From the NCBI GenBank assembly GCA_963277665.1, contig OY728143.1, positions 232,925,591 to 232,989,590 of the forward strand: DNA of 64,000 nucleotides, written 5' to 3'. Position 1 is the stretch's first letter, and every line of letters begins with the position of its first letter. A program made the position numbers and the translations under genes. Shown here in pieces: positions 1-12,384 of this stretch. Under the pieces are notes generated by a model. That model did not search any database, was not told where the DNA came from, and saw nothing but the letters and a program-made list of their open reading frames with translations. Origin of the DNA: Viscum album (taxonomy: Eukaryota > Streptophyta > Magnoliopsida > Santalales > Viscaceae).

Positions 1-81
1 TTTAAGTTTCCACTGAGCATAGTTTTTACCATTGAAGAAAGGTGTCTTGTTAGTAGCAGCACCCTCTAGTCTATTATCCAT
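1..81 (-). CDS. copia Gag polyprotein, N-terminal 27 codons (partial)
   Basis: The minus-strand ATG at 79-81 opens an uninterrupted frame to the window edge. The residues include FFNGKNYAQWKLK, the pattern seen at the start of plant copia Gag proteins (a hydrophobic FxGxNYxxWK core that begins the capsid-like region). Gag forms the virus-like particle in which reverse transcription takes place in the cytoplasm. The start is chosen because it is the first ATG after the PBS and leader and because the FNGxNY motif follows at residue 16, the usual distance. Only the N-terminus is visible, so I cannot say whether the rest is intact. Confidence 0.82.
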   Translation of the reverse strand, partial: MDNRLEGAATNKTPFFNGKNYAQWKLK

Positions 82-217
82 AACTAGATTTTAGAAAGTC
101 AATTTAAAGAGATAAAAAATTTAGAACAAACAAAAATTTTAAGAACTGTAAAATAAAACTCAAATCAAAGTTAAAAAATAGAGTACAAAATATTTTAAAC
201 AACCCTTTGATACCAAA
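82..217 (-). other. copia leader with tRNA-Met primer-binding site
   Basis: Between the LTR and gag on the minus strand lie the PBS (204-215, TGGTATCAAAGG on minus) and an A-rich leader. The PBS matches the 3' end of plant initiator tRNA-Met (TGGTATCAGAGC) at 10 of 12 positions and begins two bases from the LTR end, as expected. It primes minus-strand DNA synthesis. No other gene is seen in the leader. Confidence 0.85.
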
Positions 218-1234
218 TGTTGGTCGGAGTGGACACTCAAGAGGGGGGTGAATTGAGTTGCAATTAAAATTTCTATTAATACATTGTCTAGTTAAAATCC
301 CCCGATTTATAAAATAAGTTAAACTGTAGTGAATCTATACAGATTGTAAATGTTCACTTAGCTTCTAAAAGATTGATTAGGTCTCAGTTAGTTTATCCAC
401 AATATCAAACTAACTTTTGAAACTAATCTTCTGATTTACAATAAGTGTAAACACTTTCTAATTTAACTATCAAAGTAGCTTCAAAATAATTTTGTATTTT
501 AAAGTAATAGTAGCAGAATAAATATAATATATGTCGTATACATTAAACATAAATAAAAGATGCACAGTAGATATGACAAGAGGTTCAGTCTCAATATGAT
601 ACTTAGTCCTCTCAGATATATATAAGAATTTGATCCACACCCCGGATCGGGGTTAACAACAGTTTTACAAAAAATTTCCAGGTCCAAGACCTCTACCACT
701 GGTATTCGTGGGAAACAAAACAACAGCAAACCTACTGTTCAGGTCACACACGACCTCTACCACTATCCCAGTGGGAAATAAAAGATGTAACAGTTTGAGG
801 GAGGATTTTCAGATCCTCCAGTTAATGTTCAGGAGAGAGTGTATGTGTAAAAATACAGAATATGACACACACTGCTCGGAAAGAAAATAATAAATCATAG
901 AACATAGATGTAGAGTTTAGAAATGGATCTAGTGATTGTCAATGTAGCTTTGGACTCGTTGGATTGAGCAGGAATACTTCAGAGTCCCTCTCTAGTTTTT
1001 CTGTTGAAAAACAGACTGTCATAGTTCGTCTTGTCTTCTACAGTCTCTTGATTCGTCATGTGTTCTTTAGAAATGTAGGATTGCATGTATGTAACTTCTT
1101 TGAGAATCGTGCAATGTGTTCTTTATAGTTGTGCTCCAGATTGTTCTTTGTTTCAGTACAGAGCTCACATGTATTGTAGTATCTGTGTCGAGACGTGTCA
1201 GGCGCACGCGTTTTCTCTAATGTAGCTCAATCTT

Positions 1235-1243
1235 CTTTATATT
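1235..1243 (-). promoter_or_regulatory. Candidate TATA box of the copia LTR
   Basis: AATATAAAG on the minus strand lies about 725 bp from the upstream LTR end in an otherwise GC-balanced stretch. That would make U3 about 0.7 kb and R/U5 about 1.0 kb. The position is plausible, but AT-rich matches are common, so this is an inference. Confidence 0.4.
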
Positions 1244-1408
1244 CCACGAGCTCTGGCAGTAGTAATGATTCCCTTTTCATAGGTACGAGACACAGTTTCC
1301 TGTCAAGACAACAACTAGCATTAAATAACATTAATTGCATTAAAAACAACAAATATGATCATTAGTATTATTTAAAATAATATTGACAAAAGCTTAAGAA
1401 ACAGTGTC

Positions 1409-1690
1409 ACAGTGATCAGGGAAACGGTGTCTTCTTCATGGTGTATGATCACGGTGTCCGGTCACGGTGAGTCGTTCACGGTGTCTGGTCACGGTGTCTG
1501 GTCACGGTGTATGGTTTACGGTGAGTGGTCACGGTATCTGGTCACGGTGTCTGGTTTACGGTGAGTGGTCACTGTGTCTGGTCACGGTGTTTGGTTTACG
1601 GTGAGTGGTCACGGTGTCTGGTCACGGTGTCTGGTCACGGTGTGTCCTTCATGGTGTCTGGGTTACGGTGAGTCCTTCACGGTGTCTCCA
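1409..1690. repeat. GC-rich minisatellite in copia U3 (13-bp unit, 40-bp higher-order unit)
   Basis: About twenty imperfect copies of a 13-bp unit close to ggtcacggtgtct run across this block. Three of the variants (tttacggtgagtgg at 1515, 1555 and 1595) recur exactly every 40 bp, so three 13-14-bp units form a higher-order repeat. In the element's orientation the block lies upstream of the candidate TATA box, inside U3, where tandem repeats of retrotransposon LTRs often sit. Confidence 0.92.
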
Positions 1691-1967
1691 TACTTAGACA
1701 AAAAAATCTTTATTCGGACTAAGACAGTGATATGCAGAATATGAGTTAAGGTTACTCATTAGAGATAATATATGAAAGCATTGTGATTATGCATAAAACT
1801 TGAAGAGAGTAATTAACATCCATAAGATTTGTTATTATAAAAACATGATATGCACCTATTGTTGAGTTTGAAGAGCATTAATAAGATGTACACTAAAGAT
1901 CAAGATTAATTTACAGTAATGAGATTTGTGATGATTAAAACTTGATTAACACATGAGGAGTCCAACA

Positions 1968-2457
1968 ATAATAATAAAACATAACACATTTTAGTACCAA
2001 AGTAGACATTTCTATAATTACTTGTATTTTTATCTAAATTCACAAAAAATTAAAATTTTTTTAAAAAAATAAAAGAAATTCAACCCAATATAATTTTGTT
2101 TGATGACTAAAAACATTACATTCTTTTACCAAATACAATTTCTGAAATTTTAGAAAATTTATTATAATATTCATTAAAAGGAGAAATAAAAACAACAATT
2201 GATGAAAACATTTTTTGAGCATTATATTTCCACATCCAAAAATTGTGTTCTTACAAAGCAATCATTTAACAAAAAATATTTTTTAATTGTGAATGTTATA
2301 TATATTTCATTATTTATTAACAACTACTCAAACTATTTGTTTAATTGGATAAGATAAAATAATCATAAAAAATGATTTTGGGTATCATTTATCCTTGGCA
2401 TTGAATGTTGAAGAAGTTACTGAAGATAGAGTTTTTTTAAAATGCTTTGGTGTTACA
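1968..2457 (-). repeat. X family: terminal fragment of an LTR (LTR-0)
   Basis: AT-rich sequence ending in tgttaca (2451-2457), followed by internal-type sequence. The same junction occurs at 23426 and 35453. Upstream of it, the block with atttcattatttatt (about 2300-2330) resembles 23325-23345 in LTR-A. The left part of this LTR is cut off by the copia insertion. In the minus orientation of X this is the upstream (U3) end of an LTR. No gene is seen; the open frame at 2061-2261 is noise. Confidence 0.55.
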
Positions 2458-5217
2458 TTCAGTGAACCTTTAATAAATAATCACCCTTAAATATGAAAAT
2501 GGTACTACTAAAAATGGATTTAAATTTAAAATTTCTTCGGTAAAAATTCAATATTCTAAAAGGGTGAAAACCCCACTTGAAAATGGGGAATTGAGAATAT
2601 ATAGGGAAACAAGAAAAATAAATAAATTGGTTTCCAAATGAGAGAAAATTAGTATGAAGTGAAAAAAATAGACATGGAGAAAATATGTAATGTATAAATA
2701 ATAATCTGGTGTGACAAATACCATTAATAAGAATAAAGTGAATGATAATTAGAATATTTACAACCATAAATCCATTAAACAATAAGGTATTAAAAATACC
2801 ATCAAATCATTATAATTTAATTTATATGATGAAAACATAGTTTCAATTTCAATTCTAATTATTGAGTGATTTAATAGCTATGTAGACTAATAACAGAAAG
2901 AGATATAATGACATTAAAAGAGTTTCATTCTTTAAAAAATTTATAACTCAGTCTCCCGTTTTCTTAAAATTGATTGGTATTAGAGATTAATTATTCATGC
3001 CTAAAAAATTGACTTCATAATATTTAAACTGATATAAATTTATTCCATTGGTGATTAAATATTATTAAACACTGACTGGTCATCATATGTTAAGATAATG
3101 TAAAAAATATGGACCATAAAATGATGAAATAATACATTTCACTATGAAATTACCAAAATAATAAAAAGATTCCAATTGTACAATATCATAAATAACAATA
3201 TTTATAAAATAGACTCAATGAATTAAACATTACAGAACCTTTTAAAAATTAAAGGTTGTCTCATGAAATTCAATATCACATATCCAATAAATTAATTTCA
3301 TTCATTCTAAAAAACATTGGATGTAAAATCACTTGTTAAATGTAATTGTTTCATATACATAAACCCAATGAAAAGTCTCCAAAAATATACTTCCTCACCA
3401 TTAAAAATCACTATATAATCTTATAATGTATTGAAATTAAGCAAAATTTAATTAATCAATTCAAGACACAAATATAAATGTTAATATTTATCTTAAATAT
3501 ATATATATATATATATATATATCTATCTCTATCTCCATTACAGTGGATCATTAATTTTAAATCAGTATATATAATCCCTTATAATCTAATATATCATAAT
3601 TAACAAAAATTCAAATTATATACTAAAAAGGGAAATTTAAAGATCAGTAGATTATATTTCATTATCATTATTAAATTTTCAAATCACCTCAAAATCTCCT
3701 TACATAAAACCTCAAAATAAGAGTGTGTGACCCGAACATAGTATCTCCCTTAAATTTACAAACCCATGACAGTATCCATAACTCTTAAGATAACCACAAA
3801 TGAAAAAATATATAATTATTATACCTAAAAAACTCATTATAATTCATATAACATTACTAACTATTTTATATATTTACTGAATTTACAAATGTAATAATAT
3901 TTATCCAAGATGACCTAAATAACTTTTTCATCAAATAAGTTACCAATTTCAAAGTCACCAATATTATACCAATTATGTCATAAATTTGAAAAATAGTTGT
4001 ATCCTGAGTAAATATTCTCTCCATAACACGAAATTATGTATCATGGTTATCAGTACCATACCAAATTTGAATTCATATCATTTAATAAATGCATTTGTGA
4101 TACAATCAATTTATATTACAAGACATTATTTCCAGAACATCATTGGTATAATAATTTTATAACATAATTCAAGAGTCCCAAAACACAAACACTTAAATAA
4201 TTTAACACCAATGATTAAGATAATATAATTCCTTCCCTTTTCATGTAGTTAAAACATTAAAAAATCTATGGAATCCAATTGCATCCATATTCTCAACACA
4301 TAAAGTATTGAAATATAAATGTTACCTTAGGATAAATTTCATTTCCATTCCTCAATGTATCTTGTTATACCTAGAAATTATTTGAGAAATTCCCTTATAT
4401 TACATGCATAAAAAACATCCTATTCGAATGAGACATTTATTCCACTACTTATTCCAATGTAAATTATAGGTCGAAAGGTAAATCTTAGTCCCTTCTAGGA
4501 GATTCCTAAAATATGTATTTTTTCCCTTATTATGAATTTTAGGAAACTCAATAAAGATGAAACTATTAATCATATAATGAGATAAATGACATGGAATAAT
4601 ACCACGTTTTCATTTCCTTTTATTAATTAAATATTGTTCAATGTGAGGGAAATCAATTTATCGGTCTTAAGAATCTATATTAACTTGAATTCTCATTGTC
4701 CCGACCATAAACTAAAAATAAAATTTATAGTGTGGGAAACAATATTCATAGTGACGAATCATATAATCATAAACAATAATTCATTGAATATCTCCATTAG
4801 GAAAAATTGTTTTATATTTTTGAATCCTTATTTTATCCTATAACATCCTTAGTTATAATATATTCTGATCCAACAAAATTTCCCATATTGAAAAATTGTT
4901 TTAACTAATGAATATTCAAATAGAGATTTGAACCAAGTGAATACCAAGGGAACACTCACAGTGAAATAGAATGGTGGACATGATATAAATCGACCAACTG
5001 TTTTTTAGAAAATTACACAATGATGCATCTATTTCAAAATAACATCCAAATATAGTTACCAGTTAGAGGAGCATTCCCAAAATAGTCACATAATCACTAT
5101 CTTACCAAAACATTAGAATGACATAATATAGATAGTATCATCCTTAGTTAAATCAATAAATATTTCTGAAACTCGTTTCACATTATTGACTAATGCCTAA
5201 AATTAAACCAACTGCAA
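2458..5217 (-). mobile_element. X family internal region 0 (2.76 kb, non-coding)
   Basis: Bounded by a PPT/LTR junction at 2457 and by the start of LTR-A at 5218. Its length fits the other two internal regions (2.65 and 2.64 kb). A distinctive block near its right end (cataatcactatcttaccaa, 5091-5110) recurs at 37964 and, more weakly, at 25947, each about 130 bp before the next LTR. The PBS next to LTR-A is badly decayed (minus 5199-5210, 6 of 12 matches to tRNA-Met), but the 7-bp spacer to TGAC is the same as in the other two copies. I found no gag or pol; open frames at 2459-2782 and 4634-4843 have no family resemblance. Confidence 0.5.
3497..3522. repeat. (AT)13 microsatellite
   Basis: Pure AT dinucleotide run followed by ctatctctatctcc. 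A shorter run lies at 5233-5248 at the start of LTR-A. Simple slippage repeats in AT-rich decayed DNA. Confidence 0.95.
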
Positions 5218-7346
5218 TGACACATATTTCTCATATATATATATATATGAAATATTTTTTATATCAATATCCAAAAAATAAAATTACAATTCATTCCTTA
5301 ATCAATAATGGATATTGTATTAAGGGTTGAGATACATAAATATATTCCTTACGTATATTATTTATTATGTTTCATAATATTCTTATAACCTTTTACCCTT
5401 CTTAACATACCCTCCGTAAAAATTTATTTATAAGCATGGTAATGGAAACATAAAAATGGATTACATTAGATTCTCAAAAATGGTAAAAAAGGGGATATAT
5501 AGGTGATCAATCAGAAATATCTTGAGAATAAAGGCATGATAACAGGAGAACAATGTTTTTAAATAAGTTACTAAAATATAAAATATCAAAATCAAAAAAC
5601 ATCTCACAAACCTTCGTTTTTTTATGACTAAAATCAAAATGTATTAGATGAAAATTATCCATGGGAGCATAACATTTTCATATGAAATATGTTTGTGTCA
5701 TATAAATAATCGTAGAAATTAAATTCAAAAATAATGAATCATTAAAATTAGTATAATAGTGGATTGTGTTTATTACTAATTTAATCACATTATTATTCAT
5801 GTTTAACACCCAAGACTATAAATGTGGATACGGTCCCTTAATAGACATAGTTCAAACACAATTACATTCTATTTTAACTACTAAGATTTTCATATTTATC
5901 CATTTCATTGGATTCACATATATCTCTCATACCACCCCTTACATAATAATAATCCATTCATTTTTGTTCCATAATATCATTAATCATTCATCATATATGA
6001 AAACCTTTTGAAAATAAATAGTTTTCATAACCCTTAGATCACTTCATCGTGGAAAATTAATTGGGAAGTAAATATGTTTCATAATCTTTTGTTCATCATT
6101 TTAATAAATCATAATAATAATTAATAATGAATGAATCATTAGATCATATCCTAATGTAATAATAATTACCATCATAAAATGTCTCCATTGATGAAAATTT
6201 AACTAATATATCACATGGAATATTTCTTGAGGAAAATATCTTTTTAACCTCGAAATCAATTATTTAAAACATTAAAAATTCAAAAATTTAAAGGAAAAGT
6301 TTTCTATGAAAATAAATATTGATACACGAAATAAAATATTATAAAATTTTATTGGTGATGATTTATATAAAATTTGTTCTTTCTGTATATGTTAAAAAAA
6401 TGGTTCTTGACACATTTTTAGAAAAAAAAACGTAAGAGGCTGCCCATTCTAGAAATGAAAATTATATTACTTTAAAATAACATTGTAAATATTAATATAT
6501 TGGTAAAAATGAAATTTAAAATTAATAAGACCTTATTTAAAACAATTATGAAAGTATTTTAAGAAAAACAAGGACATGGATGAAAAATAATTTCCATCAA
6601 TGGAGATAAATAATGTTGGTTTTCCATAAAATAATTCTTTTGGTCTATTATGTTATTAATGATAGGAAATTGAAGATAAAACAAAGAATCTTTTGAAATA
6701 ACTATTGTTAAATTAAATTCATGTCATCCATGAGATTTATTTCATAATACTTATTTATTATAAATTTATTCATTAACAATCCCATTAAATAACGAGTTTC
6801 AAACAAAAATCACTTAAAACATAGTTAATATTACAATAAAAAATTATTAATGATATAAAATCAGATTATTATTAAAATACACATAAATATAAATATAATA
6901 TTCATAATAAAACTTCATTAGCAGTATATACACCACATAAATGAAATTAGTGGTAAATTTGGAATGTGTCCCATATGATTAAAAGTTAAGGGAAAATCTA
7001 TTATCTCATGTTTGAAATGCTAAAAAACACCCTATACATGAATATAATAATTTTATATTTAATATAATTTCATACCAATATCATTAAATTACATATAGTA
7101 TCATATATATAAAAATTATATAATTTTTACATTTATTTTTAAATAATTATTTACTAAAAACATTGTATCTGTTTATTAATTATTTCTTTTTCTTGGTAAT
7201 TATTTTTCAATAATTCAATAAATATAATTTTATTATTGAAAAAATATTTATATAATGATAATAATTATATTAATATAATATATATTTTATATAAATATAT
7301 ATGTATTCATCCATAAAATTGGTAGATATAAAAATTAATTACACAG

Positions 7347-7760
7347 TTCATGGTGGTGGTATGGCATATGTAAGTTAGAACAATTTTTTCACTCTCTGAA
7401 GAATGAAAATAAAAATATGTAAATAAAAATACAATTGTAATGAAATATTATTATATCTTTATTATTTTTATATATTAATAAAAAATATCTACAATAGTAT
7501 GAATGCAATGTAAAAAAGGAATCATACCTCTTCATGGAGGTGGTAGTCCACATCCATACACATTAACATTGCAATCTTTCCCCACCAGAATGTAATGTAA
7601 GAAGGTATATTTTAAATAATAATTAGAGAATCACAAGAATGTCAAAAATATAATATTTAATATTAAATCCCATTATAACAACTATCCCCGATAAATTATG
7701 GTTGAAAATGGATTGTATGACTCTAATTGGGTGATTATCCACAAGTATAATTGAGAAATA
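7347..7760. repeat. X-LTR repeat triplet 1 (~188-bp unit)
   Basis: Three diverged tandem copies anchored on ggtggtagtcc-like cores at about 7347, 7531 and 7721. The best copy reads catggaggtggtagtccac. Each unit carries the G-rich core followed by a TACACA-like stretch and an AT-rich remainder. Confidence 0.6.
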
Positions 7761-9954
7761 CATTCAAATAAATTTTTATAGAAATGAGGATTAATAATGG
7801 TGGTTATAAAATTATAATAACCATTATATGTATATATGATAATTTATTTGTTAATTTAATATAAATTATATATAATTTTAAGAGATATTTGAAGAAATAA
7901 GTTTATATAGGTTGGGTGTAATTAATATCCCTCCTTTTGTGGGAATCATTTTGATCCCTCCTTAAGGACCCTTTGAATGAAATTTTTAGAATTCAAAAAC
8001 CAATAATAATTTATTGGAAGTTGAGAAGTTAATTATTATGGTTGGTTAAGCTATACTGTAGTGAACAAGACCCTAGAAGCCTATAAGAAATTACAATTAC
8101 ATTTACATTGGCAGAAAATATAAGGAAAACCCACTAGAATGACTGAATATCTTTTATCCTTGGTAAAATAAATTATTAATTGAGTCTTAAATTATGATTC
8201 AATACATAATTTATGAAAAAAAAATGTTTTATTTTGAGAATAAATTTATTCCATATAGTGTTTTCCTACATATCATTCATGGTAATATTCATAGAATCCT
8301 TGGGAAAGGAGACAAAATAAGGGTGATATCATGTTATTAGTAACGGTTCATTAAATTAAAAACAATAATGATTCAATTTGAATATTCCACCTGGTATTTT
8401 AAATATTTGAATAATAATTTCATATAATCAATAATCATTGAATGAATTGAACTAATAATATAGGAAGTTATATAACTACAAATCATTCCAGTTAATAAAT
8501 AAACTAAGAATGGAAATCATCCATATATTTTTCTTGGTGAAAATATCATGGATAATAATAATTAGATTATGAATTAAGGAAAATTTTAAAAAATGTAGTA
8601 TGTTCTTCCCACGTATATAAAACCACGACTATTAAGACCTTTAAAAAATGGATTGAAGCATACAAATATGAAGTCTTTTCATAAGATTGGTTTGAACATT
8701 CATCTTTACAATCATGAAGGGTTTGAGTCTAATAGATTTTTTCTCGTGAGACTACCGATGTACTGAGGGTATTAATTTAAAATATCCCCATCCTATGTCA
8801 TACATATCCCAATCATCCCTCGTATAACAAATAAATGATTTATTTCATAATAAATGTGTCGTATCAAATATCTATATTGACTGAAGGAAAGTGATTTATT
8901 AATATTTTTCCATTTATTTAAATAACTACAAATATAAACACAATATCTAAAATCATATATAGTTTACTCAATAATAATACCTTGTATATAAAATATGGAT
9001 ATTAAGGGGATATTTAATGTCCAATGATAATATAAATGTGAATATATTAGTGAATGGTTTCTAACTGTAAAAATGATTCAATGAAGTGAATGTCAATATA
9101 TTAATAATTTAAATTTATCATAAAAAATTATGTGATATATTATGGATAATTTTAATACAATATAAACACATTTGAGAAATAATTAAGAGTATTTTTCAAT
9201 TATAAATGAAAATACAGAAAATGGTACATCAAATTATTCATGATGAAATCATCTATTTAATATTGAAATACATTTTCAAAATTAATTTATTTGAAAACCA
9301 CTTTTAAAAAATAAAATTTAAAATAGAATTTGTCACGACCCATCGCCCAGGGCCCATTCCATGACAACCCCAAGCCACCTTCTATTGGCCAGGGGTTGGA
9401 GACTAGAACATAAAAGGAGTATACCAAAAATGGGAAGGCATCGACTTTAAACCTCAACAAACACACAAACCAAAAACACAACAAGAAGAAACCATGAAGT
9501 AAACTATTGTAGTAAAAAGAGTACTGAAAGTAAAGGGGTCAGAATACAAGCCTTAATGAAAAGTACATGTAAAAAAAACAACTCCTCGATCATCCACTAA
9601 GGATCCTATCAGAAGAGTACGTACAGATCATCTCTACAACACTCCACATCATCCCATCTCCTCCTTGTACCGCCTGGTCCTGGTTCCCTCGAGTATCATC
9701 CCATCTTCTCGTCATCTACGCAAAATACAAAAATGTGTGTCTGAAACCCGTGCATGGGTGAGTATAAAAATACTCAGTAGGGACCATGATACCCCCGATG
9801 GTCTCCCAGAGTTCAACAAAGGAAAAAACACAAATCACGACCCCAATCCCAAAGCACAAAGCAATATTTATCTCACACTAGAATACAACATAGGGATCAT
9901 GAATATATATGATTTGTCTTAACCTATATCATTTTAATCCATTTAGAAGTTCCA

Positions 9955-10318
9955 CAACTGATCCACAAAGATGTTGTTCTAATATTGATCAACTCTTGGA
10001 CGGAAGTCACTATTCCCCAACGGGCCACTGTATGGTGGGAACTCGATGGGACACACTACTGCTGATCAACACAGGGTCACAAGAATGATGATCCACACAC
10101 GGTCACTGAGATTCTGATCCATAGAGGGTAATAGAAGTGATGATCCACATGGGGTTTCTTGATACTGATCCACATAGGCTCACTAGTTGCTGATCCTCAA
10201 TGGGAAGCTCTAAAACTAGTCCTCATTAGGTATCTATGATGTCAATCCAAATTGGGTTTCTAGGATTCTGATTCAAAGAGGATCGCTATGATGCTGATCC
10301 ATACAGGTTCACTCTTCA
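9955..10318. repeat. ~25-bp imperfect tandem repeat in Element I 3' LTR
   Basis: More than ten diverged copies of a unit like ctgatccacacagggtcact. The same block occurs in the partner LTR at 17850-18220, so it was present in the element before insertion. It lies in the R/U5 part, downstream of the promoter in element orientation. Confidence 0.75.
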
Positions 10319-10806
10319 ATTGACAGCCATCTATAGGATTCCTACTCATAGCACACTTGATTCTTGGAGAACTGATCCTCAAGCCATCAGTCATATTTTC
10401 AACTTTTATTATTTTCCAAAACAATTCACACCCATGGGATCACCCTGTCATAGGGGTCCCAATGTGATAGATGGTGTGTCGATCAGATGTATGGTCTGTG
10501 AGATATTGTCACTTTTGTAAAAAGGACCTAGTTGTATTAAAGTATGATCTAACCCAAGGAGAAAATCAAACTCCATCAATACTTACATAGTGTATCTTCA
10601 AAGGATGAACTTTTCACAAGGATTCCTATTGCATAGATGACACGTCGATCGAATTCCAAGTCTTTTAGTTGCATCTCTTTTTGTGACACGGGGGTGATAG
10701 CATCTCGGTCAGGCTTGGCTCGGGCATGACTGCTTTCCAAAAGGGATCCCAACTCCACTGATGGCGCATCGAATGGACACCTGGTTCATCAGATAAGAGT
10801 GTATAT

Positions 10807-11500
10807 TTTTTTAGGGGTCGGTTGGGTTTGGGTTCGGTCCAACACCATCAGACTGGTCCGAAGAAATGTGTCATGGGGTCTACCTGACCCCACCGGGGTT
10901 TGGCCAATTAAGGGTCGGCCCAATTTACTAGGTCCAACCCATTGGGGTTAGCCCATGGTTCGCGGGACTAGGCAGCATTTGTCCTAGCCCGTTGGGTGTG
11001 GCTCGACCCACTCACACTAGCCTACTTGGCCGCGGGTCCGGCCCAGCCCACTACGAGGTCCGGCACAATGGGCTGATGGTCCGGCCTAGTCCGCCAGAAG
11101 GCCGACCACCATCTCCATTGGCCCCGCAGATGTGGGGCCATTTCAACCAGCCAGTGGGGTGATACCAGACCACATGAGATAGTTTATCATTTTGGTTACT
11201 AGCTTCGGCCTAAGCGGTGGGCCACAGGGTTTTGATGAACCCTCCTGCTGTCGGTGGAGCCTTTTGTCGCCACCCTTGTCCCGCATGACCAACATGATCC
11301 TACTGGCCATGGAAGATGTGGTGTGCGATGGTGTGTCACTTTCCTCTAACTGTGAGTAGTCATTTCGTGTCACCTCCGGCCCCTGCCGGTTTCCGCTGGC
11401 ATAACACGCTGGTTGTTTCATCCACGGGCCTCCCACCGCCCTCCAGAGGTCAGTTTTTGAGGTTGTCAGTGCCTATGAGGCTCTCGCATGACCGTCTCCA
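10807..11500. repeat. GC-rich block of Element I 3' LTR
   Basis: Rich in ggtccggccc/cccattggggt-type direct and inverted motifs and in retained CpG. The partner block is 18725-19240. It stands out sharply from the AT-rich surroundings and contains chance open frames on both strands. No protein family is recognisable and the two LTR copies do not share a conserved frame, so it is LTR sequence, not a gene. Confidence 0.7.
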
Positions 11501-11866
11501 CTCTGTGTCCTCTAGTTTAATCCTTCATCTCTATTTGGAAAACCATTCAAAGAAAACGAGACAAATACTGAAGAGGTAGATGCTCCAGGCCTTGTTCATT
11601 TCTCCCACACACTCTGCATCAGCATCGTATTAGGCCAGTCACTCAATTACCTTATAAGGACAAACATTAAAAAAATACCCCAAGCTGGATTAGATGTCTT
11701 GTGATGATGATAGAAGGATCCTCTTTTGGCATTTTTGTTGGTTCTTGATTCAGTGGTTCTCATCACCCCTCACTAAAACTAGTCTCGTCATCCAAGTTCT
11801 TGGTGTCACGGTACTTTTCCAGAGCTTCATCTCTTGGTGAAGTCTTGCCAACACCCCACCCCAAGC

Positions 11867-11878
11867 TCTATATAAATA
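11867..11878 (-). promoter_or_regulatory. Candidate TATA box of Element I (3' LTR copy)
   Basis: Minus strand ATTTATATAGAG, about 490 bp from the upstream LTR end and next to a conserved ccccaccccaagct/catgct block. At the matching place in the 5' LTR (about 19770-19782) the box has decayed to a non-TATA sequence, so the copy that would drive transcription is lost. Confidence 0.45.
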
Positions 11879-12368
11879 CTTAGGGGAAGAGGTGGTAACC
11901 CTCCATCAAATTTATGAGGTTTATTTAACTATTAGACCTCACAAACTCTTAATGGTGTGGTTACATGAAAAGGAGAGTCAAGCCATTTAATGACTTGACA
12001 TGTCGTCGGTCCCACCACCGCCGCTCATCCATTAGAGGAAAATAAAAGTGAAATAATATAGAAATATTAATTTATTATTCCTTTAATGGTTCAAATAAAT
12101 ATTTTTCTCCCAACCATCTTTGGTCATAGTGAAGCCTCCCTTAATAGAATCTCAACGCTTCATATCCAAGAGTGCCCTCAAATTTTTAATCTATGCATTG
12201 GTTCAAATGATAGAAAACTCTACCCACGCAGTTACTGAACTTAACTTAAAAGGGTTCAAAATTTATTATGGGCACACTGGGAATCAGAATCACACACGGT
12301 CAATTTTTACAGGATCATAATAATTCAATATAATTAAAAAAATTACATGGAAAATCTAGGATGTAACA

Positions 12369-12379
12369 TTCTCCCCACC
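12369..12379 (-). other. Element I polypurine tract
   Basis: GGTGGGGAGAA on the minus strand ends exactly at the 3' LTR. It primes plus-strand DNA synthesis in the retrotransposon cycle and is well kept. Confidence 0.88.
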
Positions 12380-12384
12380 ATATG

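Larger units (their letters stand above)
1..1967 (-). mobile_element. Ty1/copia LTR retrotransposon, 5' part, cut by window edge
   Basis: Read on the minus strand, this is a 5' LTR (1967 down to 218), a PBS, a short leader and the first 27 codons of gag running off the window. The LTR has matching ends (TGTTGG at 218, CCAACA at 1962-1967). The base composition is ordinary and the gag start is intact, unlike everything to the right, so it looks like the youngest insertion here. The five bases outside its right end are ataat (1968-1972); the partner target duplication lies beyond the window. It sits inside the terminal part of an old X-family LTR. Within copia, a Maximus/SIRE-like assignment is possible from the long LTR and the gag start, but it is only a guess. 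Confidence 0.9.
218..1967 (-). repeat. copia 5' LTR, 1750 bp
   Basis: The left end TGTTGG and right end CCAACA are inverted copies, as LTR termini should be. The PBS lies directly outside the left end, which fixes the orientation as minus. Near the U5 end (237-252) there is a G-rich run, ctcaagaggggggtgaa, a block I associate with long copia LTRs of monocots. The LTR contains a GC-rich minisatellite (1409-1690) and a candidate TATA box (1235-1243). Plus-strand open frames at 708-890 and minus at 499-729 are chance frames inside the LTR. Confidence 0.88.
9331..12368 (-). repeat. Element I 3' LTR, 3038 bp
   Basis: Starts TGTCACGACC and ends TGTAACA, inverted-complementary termini of the gypsy type. 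It is the partner of 17211-20281 and is better preserved at both termini. Recognisable parts from left to right are a decayed U5/R, a gatcca-type tandem block (9955-10318), a GC-rich block (10807-11500), a candidate TATA (11867-11878) and U3. All predicted open frames in it (for example 9665-9922, 11143-11436, 11316-11579, 12120-12320) are frames within the LTR. Confidence 0.9.

Noticed and set aside
1409..1690. CRISPR-like direct repeats
   Set aside because: The units are 13 bp, contiguous and without spacers, inside a plant retrotransposon LTR; it is a minisatellite.
2459..2782. 107-codon minus-strand membrane-protein-like frame
   Set aside because: Hydrophobic composition follows from AT-rich codons; there is no matching frame in the other X internal regions and no family motif.
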